Below, piece after piece: positions 8,485-16,856 of a DNA stretch of 53,352 bases. A model generated the notes under the pieces. The model saw only the letters and a program-made list of their open reading frames with translations. It had not been told where the DNA came from and made no database searches. This stretch comes from Sedimentitalea xiamensis (GTDB taxonomy: Bacteria > Pseudomonadota > Alphaproteobacteria > Rhodobacterales > Rhodobacteraceae): NCBI RefSeq assembly GCF_030164465.1, contig NZ_JASNJE010000032.1, forward strand, positions 1-53,352, written 5' to 3'. The position numbers and the translations under genes were made by a program. How positions within the stretch are numbered: position 1 is the stretch's first letter; each line of letters begins with the position of its first letter.

Positions 8485-8949
8485 ATGCTTGCGGACATGA
8501 TCGATCCAGATGTCAGACCGGGACAGATCCTCGCGCGGGGCGTGTGCCGATGCCTGGCGGGGCACGGGTTCGCGCCGGTCGAGGAACTGGTTCCGGCACG
8601 GGGGTTGCGCGTCGACGTGATGGGCCTCGGGCCGAAAGGGGAAATCTGGATCGTCGAATGCAAATCGAGCCGGGCGGACTTTCAGTCCGACGGCAAGTGG
8701 CAGGGCTACCTGGAATGGTGCGACCGTTACTTCTGGGCGGTTGACCAGGATTTCCCGACAGACATGCTTCCGCCGGACTCGGGGCTCATGATCGCGGATG
8801 CCTATGACGCCGAAATCATCCGGATGCCGGCCGAGATCCGTCTGCCCGCAGCCCGCCGAAAGGTCATGGTGCAGAAATTTGCAACCCATGCGGCGCGGCG
8901 GCTGCTCGCCCTGCGCGATCCGGGAAGCCTGGCGCTGTTTTCGATCTGA
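8485..8949 (+). CDS. mmcB: MmcB family DNA repair protein
   Basis: A 154-residue protein of the MmcB (DUF1052) family, small nuclease-fold proteins associated with the mitomycin/DNA-damage response in alphaproteobacteria. The fold is suggested by the core RVDVMGLGPKGEIWIVECKSSRADFQSDGKWQGYLEWCDRYFWAV, which contains a D...ExK constellation like restriction-endonuclease-type nucleases (IVECKSS). The frame is open back to a TTG at 8461. The ATG at 8485 is preferred, and ATG 8497 is also possible. None has a strong ribosome binding site. No SOS box was recognised in front of it. Confidence 0.8.
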   Translation: MLADMIDPDVRPGQILARGVCRCLAGHGFAPVEELVPARGLRVDVMGLGPKGEIWIVECKSSRADFQSDGKWQGYLEWCDRYFWAVDQDFPTDMLPPDSGLMIADAYDAEIIRMPAEIRLPAARRKVMVQKFATHAARRLLALRDPGSLALFSI

Positions 8950-8958
8950 CAAGGCGAC

Positions 8959-8975
8959 TTCGCCGATGCGGCGAA
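8959..8975 (+). terminator. Short hairpin after mmcB
   Basis: TTCGCCG and CGGCGAA form a perfect 7-bp stem with a 3-base loop, 9 bases after the mmcB stop. There is no U-tract, so it may be a 3'-end stabiliser or a weak terminator. Confidence 0.3.
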
Positions 8976-9143
8976 AAGCGGACCATTGGCGCAGCCGGAC
9001 ACCGCAACGGTCTGGCGCGCTTGAACCGCGTGAAACCGGATCGATTGAAACGGACCGACGGGATCGGTCGTTCCGCTTCGGCTCTGGCCTGTCGGAATGA
9101 CGCTCTATAGGGTGATCGCAGTCCGAACCGAGGGGAGATCCGG

Positions 9144-10919
9144 ATGGCACAGGGCACCGATCTTGAGGTCGCGGCGCATCGCGCCGTAATGGTCGTCCTG
9201 GGCGGCATGGTCGGCCTCGCGCTCTGGGCGCTGGGTGGACAATCGGACGGTGAGACGCTGTCCCCCGCCATTTACCTGGCCCTTTTCAGCTTCGCGGCCA
9301 CCTTTGGGTCTATTTCGCTGGCGCTTGCCGGGCCGGTCAGCATCCCGCGCGCCCTGATGGGCGCCCTGTTTCCGGCGATTGGCCTGGCGGCTCTGGTCAG
9401 TGTCGCGGGTTTGCGCGAACTGGTGGCGACGGATCTTCTGGACGATCCGGTGATGCTGTCGGTGGCGGCGGTCCTGGTGCTGTTCTTCACGCCGTTCCTG
9501 CTGGTCTGGCTGAGCGATCGCACGGCCGGGTTGGCCTATGCGCGCCTGTTCGATGCAGCCTGGACGATGACGGTGCGATATATTCTGGCCTGGGGGTTCG
9601 TGGCCGTATTCTGGCTGGTTGCGTTTCTCAGCAACGCCCTGCTGGGCCTTGTGGATGTCACCGTGGTTGACATCCTGCTGCGAACGGACTGGGCCAGGTT
9701 CGGGATCAGCGGAGCGGTGCTCGGGCTGGGTCTGGCCGTGATCTACGAACTCCGGGATACGATCTCGCCCTATCCGATGCTGCGATTGCTGCGCCTTCTG
9801 GTGCCGGTCATGCTGGTGGTGGTTCTGGTTTTTCTCGTCGCGGTTCCCGTCCGCGGGTTGACACATCTGTTCGGAGAACTGTCCGCCGCCAGCATTCTTT
9901 TGGGCGCGGCCGTCGCCGCGATCACCCTGATCAGCACCGCCCTGGACCGCGGCGACGAATCCGCGGTGCGCACCGCCGGCATCCGGGCTGCGACACGCGG
10001 GCTGGCGCTCCTGTCGCCGGCGTTGGGCGTTCTGGCGGTCTGGGCGGTCGTTCTGCGAGTGCAGCAATACGGCTGGACGCCGGACAGGATTCTGGCCGTG
10101 ACGGTCGCGCTGTTCCTTCTGATCTATGGGCTGGGCTACGCCGCCTCTGTCGTGAAGGGGCGTGGATGGATGGCGCGCATCAGGGGCGTCAACGTGGTCA
10201 TGGCCATCGCGGTCATGGCTGTTTGCGTGGCATGGATGACCCCGATTCTGAACGTCGACCGCCTGTCGGTGAACAGCCAGATTTCACGGTTCGAAACCGG
10301 GCGCAGCACTCTGGATCAATTGGCGCTCTGGCAGATGGAACATGGCTGGGGGCGCGCCGGACAGGATGGATTGCAGCGGCTCGAAGCCATGACGCAACGA
10401 CCCGACCATGACGCGATCGTGGCCCGGATCGTGGCAGTGCGCGGCGAAATCAACCGTTACGGTTTCGAACAGTCGCTGTTGCGGCAGATGGCACCGGAAC
10501 GGGCGGGCGAATTGTTTTCGATGATGCCGGTGAGACCCGAGGATGCCGGCATTTCGGTCGAAAGACTGCAGTCGGTTCCGATGTATCTGCTGGACTCCTG
10601 GCTGAAAGGCTGCACGGAGACGCTGCCGGATGGCCGTGCCGGATGCGTTCTGGTGAAAGGGGCGTTCGTGCCGGCAGTTCCCGTGACCGATCAGGCGATT
10701 GTCGTGTTCCTGGATCCGAACGGTTCTGTCCGCGCCAATTATGTGCTTTGGCGAGACGGTGAAGTGATAGTGCGGGGATTGTTCGATCCCGGCTCCGATA
10801 CGTGGCCTGACCTGACGGCGTCCGACATCGCCGACCTTCTGGATGGCGCATTCGACATCCGGCCAAGCGGAGCGAACGCGCTCTTCCTGAACGGCGCGAC
10901 CCTTGCGCCGCTGCCGTGA
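9144..10919 (+). CDS. DUF4153 multi-pass membrane protein
   Basis: A 591-residue protein with roughly ten transmembrane segments in its first 370 residues and a soluble C-terminal portion (about 375-591). The hydrophobic half, with YELRDTISPYPMLRLLRLLVPVML and a final span before LNVDRLSVNSQ, fits the DUF4153 family common in Rhodobacterales. The function is unknown. The tail holds a short repeat of acidic-basic segments (IARFETGRSTLDQLALWQME-like, DGLQRLEAM), as seen in relatives. A GGGGAG site precedes the ATG by 7 bases. It stands alone between mmcB and the H-NOX-like gene. Confidence 0.8.
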   Translation: MAQGTDLEVAAHRAVMVVLGGMVGLALWALGGQSDGETLSPAIYLALFSFAATFGSISLALAGPVSIPRALMGALFPAIGLAALVSVAGLRELVATDLLDDPVMLSVAAVLVLFFTPFLLVWLSDRTAGLAYARLFDAAWTMTVRYILAWGFVAVFWLVAFLSNALLGLVDVTVVDILLRTDWARFGISGAVLGLGLAVIYELRDTISPYPMLRLLRLLVPVMLVVVLVFLVAVPVRGLTHLFGELSAASILLGAAVAAITLISTALDRGDESAVRTAGIRAATRGLALLSPALGVLAVWAVVLRVQQYGWTPDRILAVTVALFLLIYGLGYAASVVKGRGWMARIRGVNVVMAIAVMAVCVAWMTPILNVDRLSVNSQISRFETGRSTLDQLALWQMEHGWGRAGQDGLQRLEAMTQRPDHDAIVARIVAVRGEINRYGFEQSLLRQMAPERAGELFSMMPVRPEDAGISVERLQSVPMYLLDSWLKGCTETLPDGRAGCVLVKGAFVPAVPVTDQAIVVFLDPNGSVRANYVLWRDGEVIVRGLFDPGSDTWPDLTASDIADLLDGAFDIRPSGANALFLNGATLAPLP

Positions 10920-11017
10920 CGCGGCCTTGAGCGGCGCAAAACTGTCTCGCATTTGATATGTAGGGCGTTTCTTAAGACCTGGACGCAATCATCGCCCCAT
11001 CAACCAGGGGGACTGAA

Positions 11018-11605
11018 ATGCACGGTCTGATCAACAAGGCGATCCAGTCGTTTTTCAGCACGACCTACGGAACGGACAGGTGGATTCGCGTAACCGAATC
11101 CGCGGGCCTCGGATTTTCCGATTTCGAGGCGATGTTGGTCTATGACGAAGCGGATTCGATCCGGGTTCTGGATGCGATGAGCACGGAATTGGGGCGTCCG
11201 CTGGACGAAGTTCTCGAAGACATCGGGACCTTTCTGGTTTCCAATCCGAAAGTCGAATCTCTGCGGCGATTACTGCGGTTCGGGGGGGTGACATATGTGG
11301 AGTTTCTCTATTCTCTCGACGACCTGCCGGACCGCGCGCGCCTGGCCGTGTCCGATCTTGATCTGCCGACATTGGAGTTGCGCGAACACACCGCAGGCCA
11401 GTTCAGCCTGACCTGCCATCCGGGTCTTCCCGGTTTCGGCAGCGTGATGGTCGGGTTGCTGCGCGCCATGGCCGATGACTACGGCGCGCTCGTGATGTTG
11501 AACAAGACGGACCAAGCGGGAGGCCGCGACGTGATCGGCATCACCCTGATCGAAAAGGCGTTCGCGGCGGGACGCAGCTTTGACCTCGGAGCACGCGCTG
11601 GATGA
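11018..11605 (+). CDS. H-NOX-fold protein lacking the heme-ligating histidine
   Basis: A 195-residue protein with the overall H-NOX (HNOB) pattern: MHGLINKAIQSFF at the start, ESAGL, a helical N-terminal subdomain and the beta-sheet C-terminal half ending near residue 185. Canonical H-NOX proteins bind heme through a proximal His in an LDxLH motif and a YxSxR motif that grips the propionates. Here the first reads LDDLP (Pro at 104) and the second reads S-L-T-C-H (about 130-134). Heme-based NO sensing is therefore doubtful. The gene overlaps the downstream diguanylate cyclase by 4 bases, the arrangement typical of H-NOX/cyclase pairs, so a regulatory partnership is still likely. The ligand is unknown. 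Confidence 0.82.
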   Translation: MHGLINKAIQSFFSTTYGTDRWIRVTESAGLGFSDFEAMLVYDEADSIRVLDAMSTELGRPLDEVLEDIGTFLVSNPKVESLRRLLRFGGVTYVEFLYSLDDLPDRARLAVSDLDLPTLELREHTAGQFSLTCHPGLPGFGSVMVGLLRAMADDYGALVMLNKTDQAGGRDVIGITLIEKAFAAGRSFDLGARAG

Positions 11606-12678
11606 TCGATCGGAACCAATTGGCCGACGCGCTTCAGGCTCTGTGCCCGATGTTCGTCCTGCTGGATTCCACCGGGCATATCGTCAGGGTGGGTCCGACA
11701 TTGCAAAAGCTTCGTGCCGGCACGCCCATGGAAGGCCGGCGGTTTCTCCAATTGTTCGAACTCAGCCGTCCTCGCGCGGTCGCGAACATGGCCGGGCTGC
11801 TGGCGACCTCGGGCGCCAAACTGCATCTCCAGTTTCGGGACAGACCGCGCACGTCGCTGAAAGGCGTGGTCGTTCCCTTGCCGGACAATGGGGGCGCCAT
11901 CGTCAACCTGTCCTTCGGGATATCGGTTCTGGACGCGGTCAGGGACTATGCGCTGACCAGCGCGGATTTCTCGGCAACCGATCTCACCATCGAACTCTTG
12001 TATCTGGTGGAGGCGAAATCCGCGGCGATGGAAGCATCCCGCAAGCTCAATCTGCGTCTGCAGGGGGCCAAGATCGCCGCCGAGGAACAGGCGTTCACCG
12101 ACACGCTGACCGGCCTCAAGAACCGGCGGGCCATGGATCACGTGCTGGCCCGCGTGTCCGCCAGCGCCGAACCCTTCGCGATGATGCATCTGGACCTGGA
12201 TTTCTTCAAGGCCGTCAACGATACGCTCGGGCACGCGGCGGGCGATCACGTATTGCAGCAAGCAGCCCGGATCATGGTCGAGGAAACCAGAGACGACGAC
12301 ATGGTGGCCCGTGTCGGCGGTGATGAATTCGTTCTGATCTTCATGCGCCTGACCGACCGGAAGAAACTCGCCCGCATTGCGCGCCGGCTCATCCGACGCC
12401 TGGAAGAGCCGGTTCCTTTCGAAGGCCAGGTCTGCCGGATCTCCGGCAGCATCGGCATCGTTCTGAAGGAAACCGCCACGGTTCACGACCCGGCGGATCT
12501 TCTGCAAAAGGCCGATGTCGCGCTCTATGCGTCCAAGCGGGCGGGACGGGCCTGCCACAGGTTCTACAGCCCGGACATGGCCGATTTCATCGAGGACGGA
12601 CAGGCCACCGCATCCGGGGACGCGTCAGACGATGCGACGAAACCCGTGCCGCCCTTGTCCCGTGGGAACGCGGCTTGA
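11602..12678 (+). CDS. Diguanylate cyclase with N-terminal H-NOX-associated PAS-like domain
   Basis: Predicted to make cyclic di-GMP from two GTP. Residues about 10-135 resemble the HNOBA/PAS-like domain found in H-NOX partners (CPMFVLLDSTGHIVRVGPTLQKL, FLQLFELSRPR). A coiled-coil signalling helix follows (about 136-170). The GGDEF domain runs from about 170 to 330, with the active-site GGDEF at 239-243, metal-site D in HLDLDFFKAVND, and an RxxD inhibitory site (R230-D233) exactly five residues upstream, so product feedback inhibition is expected. A 35-residue polar tail ends the protein. The start overlaps the H-NOX-like stop (ATGA). Confidence 0.92.
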   Translation: MIDRNQLADALQALCPMFVLLDSTGHIVRVGPTLQKLRAGTPMEGRRFLQLFELSRPRAVANMAGLLATSGAKLHLQFRDRPRTSLKGVVVPLPDNGGAIVNLSFGISVLDAVRDYALTSADFSATDLTIELLYLVEAKSAAMEASRKLNLRLQGAKIAAEEQAFTDTLTGLKNRRAMDHVLARVSASAEPFAMMHLDLDFFKAVNDTLGHAAGDHVLQQAARIMVEETRDDDMVARVGGDEFVLIFMRLTDRKKLARIARRLIRRLEEPVPFEGQVCRISGSIGIVLKETATVHDPADLLQKADVALYASKRAGRACHRFYSPDMADFIEDGQATASGDASDDATKPVPPLSRGNAA

Positions 12679-12749
12679 CCCGAGGACCTGGGTGCCGCGC
12701 TGTTCCATTCCGCAGATCGGAACGGCCTGTCTGAACCGAGCCCTGTCAA

Positions 12750-12780
12750 GGACGCCGTCTCCCATTTACCGGCGGCGTCC
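12750..12780 (+). terminator. Candidate terminator hairpin after the diguanylate cyclase
   Basis: Perfect 8-bp inverted repeat GGACGCCG/CGGCGTCC with a 15-base loop, 72 bases after the stop. No U-tract follows, so it may be factor-dependent or a processing site. Confidence 0.35.
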
Positions 12781-13043
12781 GTCGGGCCAACCGTGCTGCC
12801 GGTCTGCGCCGGGCAGGGGGCGGAGCGGTTGAACCGGTGTCGGGCGGCTTGCCCATTCGACCAGGCGCAAACGGGGGTGGTGCCGCCGGCGCCATCATGG
12901 AAATCAAGATGCGGCTTCAGCCCGGCCGCCCGGTTGCCGACGGACCGGCGATGCGGCATTCGCGCGGCGCCACCGGCCGCCTGTCGCCGCTGCCGCGAAG
13001 TCTTCCCTTGCAGGCCAATCCGGCCGGACTTAGGGTCAAGCTG

Positions 13044-13071
13044 TTGAAAACGGGGCATTGCTCGATATCTC
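13044..13071 (+). promoter_or_regulatory. Candidate promoter of the Srf-type operon
   Basis: TTGAAA (13044-13049) and TATCTC (13066-13071) are 16 bases apart, about 80 bases ahead of the first ATG. The -35 match is good and the -10 match partial. It is the best sigma70-like pair I can see in the gap but is unproven. Confidence 0.25.
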
Positions 13072-13150
13072 GCGGCGAAAGGTCCGGGCCGGGCTCGAAT
13101 ACCCCGAGTGTGGCGACACGGGAGACGGGCAACGTGATTGTAAAGGTGCC

Positions 13151-13837
13151 ATGCGCGGATTCGTGATCCTGATGGCCGTGGCGCTGGTTCTCCTGATCGG
13201 TGCATCGGCATTTCTGGTCTTGCAGTCCTGCGGCATACGCCTGCCATTTGCCGGGCGGGCTATCAGTTTCTGCGAGCCTGCCGCAGCGATCCGGTTGCGG
13301 TCCGACCTTGCGCTGATGGATCAGGCGAATGACGATCTCGCCATTCGGGTCGGCATGCTGGAATCCCGGATAGGCGCTCTGCAATGCGAGGCCGTTCCGC
13401 CGGAACCGCCGCCTCCGCCGCCGGCAAAACCGGTCACGCCGAGCGGGCTTGCTCCGGATGCCTTTGACAACGCGGATATTTCCGTGATGGAAGGCTGCTG
13501 GGAACTGTCGTCGAACTATTCGGTGCGCGACATCAACACCGGCCGCATCACCCGGTTCCGATACTGGCGCATCTGCTTTGACGCCAACGGAAACGGAACC
13601 GAACAGATGCGCTCTACCGACGGCGTGCGCTGCGATGGTACGCTCAAGGGGCGGATGCGCGGCAACGGCACACTGACGATGCGGGAACCCGGAAACCTGC
13701 AATGCGACAACGGTTCTTCGATCTTTCGCCGGGATGTGACCTGCAAGCTGGATGCGCGCGGAAACGCGAACTGTGACACTCACCAACCGGAAACCAATGG
13801 CCGGGGCGCAGCCACGTTGCGCCGGGCCAGGAGATAG
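13151..13837 (+). CDS. Single-pass membrane protein with SrfA-like periplasmic C-terminal domain
   Basis: A 228-residue protein. Residues 4-25 form a membrane anchor. Next come two Cys (27 and 41), a likely coiled coil (about 45-78) ending in Cys79, a proline-rich linker (PPEPPPPPPAKP) and a C-terminal domain (106-228) rich in Cys and aromatic residues (GCWELSSNY, RYWRICFDANGNGTE, DGVRCDGTLKGRM, LQCDNG, VTCKLDARGNANC). The C-terminal pattern resembles the end of SrfA proteins, whose genes neighbour srfB and srfC in enterobacteria. That resemblance is from memory and should be tested. The start was moved inward from 13058 to the ATG before the hydrophobic segment. The protease gene begins 6 bases after the stop, so this is the operon's first gene. 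Confidence 0.7.
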   Translation: MRGFVILMAVALVLLIGASAFLVLQSCGIRLPFAGRAISFCEPAAAIRLRSDLALMDQANDDLAIRVGMLESRIGALQCEAVPPEPPPPPPAKPVTPSGLAPDAFDNADISVMEGCWELSSNYSVRDINTGRITRFRYWRICFDANGNGTEQMRSTDGVRCDGTLKGRMRGNGTLTMREPGNLQCDNGSSIFRRDVTCKLDARGNANCDTHQPETNGRGAATLRRARR

Positions 13838-13842
13838 CGGCG

Positions 13843-15555
13843 ATGGCAGACAACTTTCTTGGCAAGATACGTGTGGCGCCCGAAGATTTCGTGGACTCGG
13901 GCAGAGGCGCAGTGCTGGAGAGCCATGAGATCCTTCAGGACCTCTTGACCGAAAGGGCCGGACCGGAGGTCGCGGCCCTGTTCGCAGAGCCGTTGATCAG
14001 TCGCGGAAACGACGCGGCCCCGCCCACGGTGTCCTGGTATACGGCTCTGCCGGGAGAGCCGCGCCCGTTGTCCGCCGCGTCCAGGGCGGAACGGGAGCGG
14101 GCGGAGACCTATCTGGCCGATCATCTGCGCCCGCTTCGGGCGCTGACAGAGCAGGCGGACAGCGCGGCTCTCGCCTTCGGCGCGCTTAGCGTCTATGGGC
14201 AGAACGACGTGCTTCTGGTGGGCGACCGTCCGGTCATCGTGAACTGGGGCTTGCTGCCCGGTGGCGGCGGGGCGAGCGTCGCCAGCCGTCCGGCGCATTT
14301 CGAAACCACGCTTGGGCGCTACCTGTCGCTGGCGCAGACGGGAAAGCAGGCTCCAGCGGCGGCGGCGCCGCTCGCGGCCGGGCCAGACGCGCCGGCACCG
14401 GCCCAACGGGCGGCGCCTGAGCCGCCGATCGCGACCGCGCAGGATCGCCGCGCCGCGGTTTCGCCGCTTGCCTGGGTGCCGCTTCTGGTCCTGCTGTTGC
14501 TGGCGGCTGCGGTTCTCGCCTGGTTGCTGACGCCGGGATCGCGTCTGTTACCGCGCGCGGATACGCCTCCGGCGATTTCCGACGCTGCAACCCTCGCCGC
14601 CGCCCGCGAACTGAACGACAGCCTGCGCGCCCGTCAGGCGGGCTTGCAAACGGCGCTGCAGGGTGCGGTCTGCCGTCCCGACGGCATTCTGGTCCTGCCC
14701 GGCGGCCTGACGCCCGAAGGCCTGACGCCCCCGCCGGTGGGGACCGCCCTACCGAGCGTGGCCAACGCGGCGCCGGACGCGGTTCTGCCCAGCAATCCGG
14801 CCCGCGTGCTGGTTCCGGGAGGATCTGAAGGGGCCGGGGAAAGCCTGCTGGACATGATCGAAGCCCGCACGGTTCTTGTGCTTGCGAATCCCGGTGCCGG
14901 CAAGGTAACGACCGGATCCGGGCTTGCCATCGGGCCTGGACTTTTTCTGACCAACCAGCACGTGATCGAACCGGCAATGGTCGAAGGCGGGCGAATTCTG
15001 GTCGCGGGGGGCAGTTTGACCGCTCCGCAGGTGGCGCGTGTATTGAAGGCGACCGGGCCGTTGCTGGAAACCGGCGCGGATTTCGCGTTGCTGCAGGTCG
15101 ATGCGGCGGAGGGTCCGGCCTTTCCGGTTCATGTCCCGGCCCAATCGCTCAGGCTCACCAACGTGGTGGCGGCGGGATACCCCGGCGATGTGCTGGCAAC
15201 CGACGTCAACTACAAGGCGCTGCTATCGGGCGACGGGAGTGCGGTGCCAGGCCTCACGGTCACTGACGGCATCGTCAACACGGAGCAGCAGATGGGTCCG
15301 AACACCCGCGCCATCATGCATTCCGCCGCATTGTCCGGCGGCAATTCCGGCGGTCCGCTGGTGGACATGTGCGGGCGTCTGATCGGCGTGAACAGTTTCG
15401 TGCGCAAGGGTCGGTTGCAGAACCGTGGCTTTGCCTTGTCGGCGGCCGACATGATGGCCTTTCTCGAAGGGACGCCCGCCGCGCCGACGGTCGAAACCGA
15501 AGCCTGCGCGCCGGTGGTGACGCGGGCAGAGGCCGTTCCGGCGGCGCCGGATTAG
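13843..15555 (+). CDS. Membrane-anchored trypsin-like serine protease with SrfA-type cytoplasmic domain
   Basis: A 570-residue protein in three parts. Residues 1-165 are a soluble domain (LFAEPLISRG, SWYTALPGE, VLLVGDRPVIVNWGLLPG) that also occurs in the protein encoded at 15565. After a proline/alanine-rich linker, residues 208-230 span the membrane. The C-terminal part (about 330-550) is a trypsin-fold protease in the periplasm, with TNQHV (His373), GADFALLQV (Asp413) and SGGNSGGPLVD (Ser502). All three catalytic residues are present. No PDZ domain is seen, so it is not a standard DegP/HtrA. In the operon it is one of four proteins with a cytoplasmic side, one span and a periplasmic module. 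The substrate is unknown. Confidence 0.85.
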   Translation: MADNFLGKIRVAPEDFVDSGRGAVLESHEILQDLLTERAGPEVAALFAEPLISRGNDAAPPTVSWYTALPGEPRPLSAASRAERERAETYLADHLRPLRALTEQADSAALAFGALSVYGQNDVLLVGDRPVIVNWGLLPGGGGASVASRPAHFETTLGRYLSLAQTGKQAPAAAAPLAAGPDAPAPAQRAAPEPPIATAQDRRAAVSPLAWVPLLVLLLLAAAVLAWLLTPGSRLLPRADTPPAISDAATLAAARELNDSLRARQAGLQTALQGAVCRPDGILVLPGGLTPEGLTPPPVGTALPSVANAAPDAVLPSNPARVLVPGGSEGAGESLLDMIEARTVLVLANPGAGKVTTGSGLAIGPGLFLTNQHVIEPAMVEGGRILVAGGSLTAPQVARVLKATGPLLETGADFALLQVDAAEGPAFPVHVPAQSLRLTNVVAAGYPGDVLATDVNYKALLSGDGSAVPGLTVTDGIVNTEQQMGPNTRAIMHSAALSGGNSGGPLVDMCGRLIGVNSFVRKGRLQNRGFALSAADMMAFLEGTPAAPTVETEACAPVVTRAEAVPAAPD

Positions 15556-15564
15556 GGGCGCGGG

Positions 15565-16851
15565 ATGTTCGAAGCCTTCCTCGTCGCGACCTCCACCGAA
15601 GGATTGCAACCGCTGGGAACGGCGGCGCAAAGGTCGTTCGAACTGATCACGGGAACGCTTCGCAGCCGGCTTGGCGAGGATCATGCCCGCCTGTTCGCGG
15701 AACCCGTCGCGACGGAGCACGGGGACAAGATCGACTGGTATGCGCCGTTTGCCGGACAAGCCATCCGGTTTCCGGATGTGGCGCCGGAACAGCAATCGGT
15801 GCTGCGCGACAGGATCGGCGCCATGGTCGCGGCGATCCGGATGGAATCGGACAGGCTCGCCGACAGCGCTGACCCCCAGGACCAGCGCCTGTCCGAAGCC
15901 CTGAGCAATGCCGTCGAAATTCCCGACGAGACGATGATCTTCGCGATTCCGGACGATGGCGGCGTGTTGCGGCCGGTGCTGGTGCATTGGGCGTGGCTGC
16001 GCGATCGGCGGGATTCCGTTCGCGGAGTCCTGACGGCGATGGTGCCACGACCCGAAAGCCGTGTCTCGCCGGATGTGGCGGCGGGGCCGGCGGCAGAGAG
16101 GACCGCCGTGAACTGGACCTGGCTGCTCCTGCCGGGCTGGCTGCTTCTGGCGGCGTTGCTGGCCGCCATCCTGTACCTCTTGATTGCGCCTTGCGACGTC
16201 AACCCCGGTCGTTTCGGAACCTGTCCGGGTCCGGATCCGCAGATTTCGGCCGTTCCCGGCGAGATCAAGGTGATAGAGGATGAAATCGCGGCTCTGAAAC
16301 GGGAAATCGCGCTGCTGGACCGCAACTGCCAGCCGGTCATTCCCATATCGCCCGCGGCGGAAACGCCGCAGCAGGGCGGCGGCCTGCCGATCCTTCCGGA
16401 ACCGCCGCCGACGCCGGAACCTGCCCCGGACGACAAGACCGAGCGAAGCCCCGAAGACGTGAGCCGCCAGATCGTCGAACGCGGATCCCGGCGCGGCGCG
16501 CTGAATTTTGCCCTGTCCTGGGGCACGACGGACGACATCGACCTGTCCGTGACCTGTCCGACAGGGCAGGTCATTTCCTACCTGAACCGCAGCGATTGCG
16601 GCGGCGGCTTCGATCTGGACGCCAACGTGGTCCGTGCCCGGGCGATATCGGATCCGGTTGAAAACATCGTGTTCGACGATCCGGTGCCGGGCGTCTACAC
16701 CGTCCGGGTCAATCTCAAGAGCAACCGAACCACCGGCGAAAAGCCGGTGACGCTGCACGTCCTCAGACAGGATGGGCGCGACCTGACATATTCTGGTAAG
16801 GTCGACGACAAGTCCCCCGAGTGGACGTTGAACATAAGCATTTCAAGGTAG
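15565..16851 (+). CDS. SrfA-type N-terminal domain, membrane span, coiled coil and YfaP/DUF2135-like domain protein
   Basis: A 428-residue protein. Residues 1-150 resemble the N-terminal domain of the preceding protease (RLFAEPVATEHGDKIDWYAPFAGQ, LRPVLVHWAWL). Residues 184-207 span the membrane. Then come C210 and C220, a coiled coil (about 232-253), C255 and a long Pro/Glu linker (about 273-292). Residues 310-428 form a beta-sandwich domain like YfaP/DUF2135 (LSWGTTDDIDLSVTCPTGQVISY, DDPVPGVYTVRVNLKS), a type often seen near VWA proteins. Its start lies 9 bases after the protease stop, and srfB begins 5 bases after its own. The membrane-Cys-coil-Cys layout matches the 228-aa protein at 13151. 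Confidence 0.75.
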   Translation: MFEAFLVATSTEGLQPLGTAAQRSFELITGTLRSRLGEDHARLFAEPVATEHGDKIDWYAPFAGQAIRFPDVAPEQQSVLRDRIGAMVAAIRMESDRLADSADPQDQRLSEALSNAVEIPDETMIFAIPDDGGVLRPVLVHWAWLRDRRDSVRGVLTAMVPRPESRVSPDVAAGPAAERTAVNWTWLLLPGWLLLAALLAAILYLLIAPCDVNPGRFGTCPGPDPQISAVPGEIKVIEDEIAALKREIALLDRNCQPVIPISPAAETPQQGGGLPILPEPPPTPEPAPDDKTERSPEDVSRQIVERGSRRGALNFALSWGTTDDIDLSVTCPTGQVISYLNRSDCGGGFDLDANVVRARAISDPVENIVFDDPVPGVYTVRVNLKSNRTTGEKPVTLHVLRQDGRDLTYSGKVDDKSPEWTLNISISR

Positions 16852-16856
16852 GCATC

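Larger units (their letters stand above)
12679..13150. other. Gene-free stretch between the cyclase and the Srf-type operon
   Basis: About 470 bases with no supported gene. An open frame at 12837-13166 has composition like spacer DNA and no recognisable motif. It holds a hairpin, GGACGCCG (12750-12757) with CGGCGTCC (12773-12780), that could end the cyclase transcript. Near its right end is a promoter-like pair ahead of the Srf-type operon. This is the only sizeable gap upstream of that nine-gene unit, so its main promoter should lie here. Confidence 0.5.

Noticed and set aside
11018-11605. Functional NO-sensing H-NOX protein
   Set aside because: The heme-ligating His and the YxSxR motif are missing, so the call is limited to an H-NOX-like fold.
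12837-13166. 109-aa open frame in the gap before the Srf-type operon
   Set aside because: No ribosome binding site, no recognisable motif, and it runs past the start of the first operon gene in another frame.
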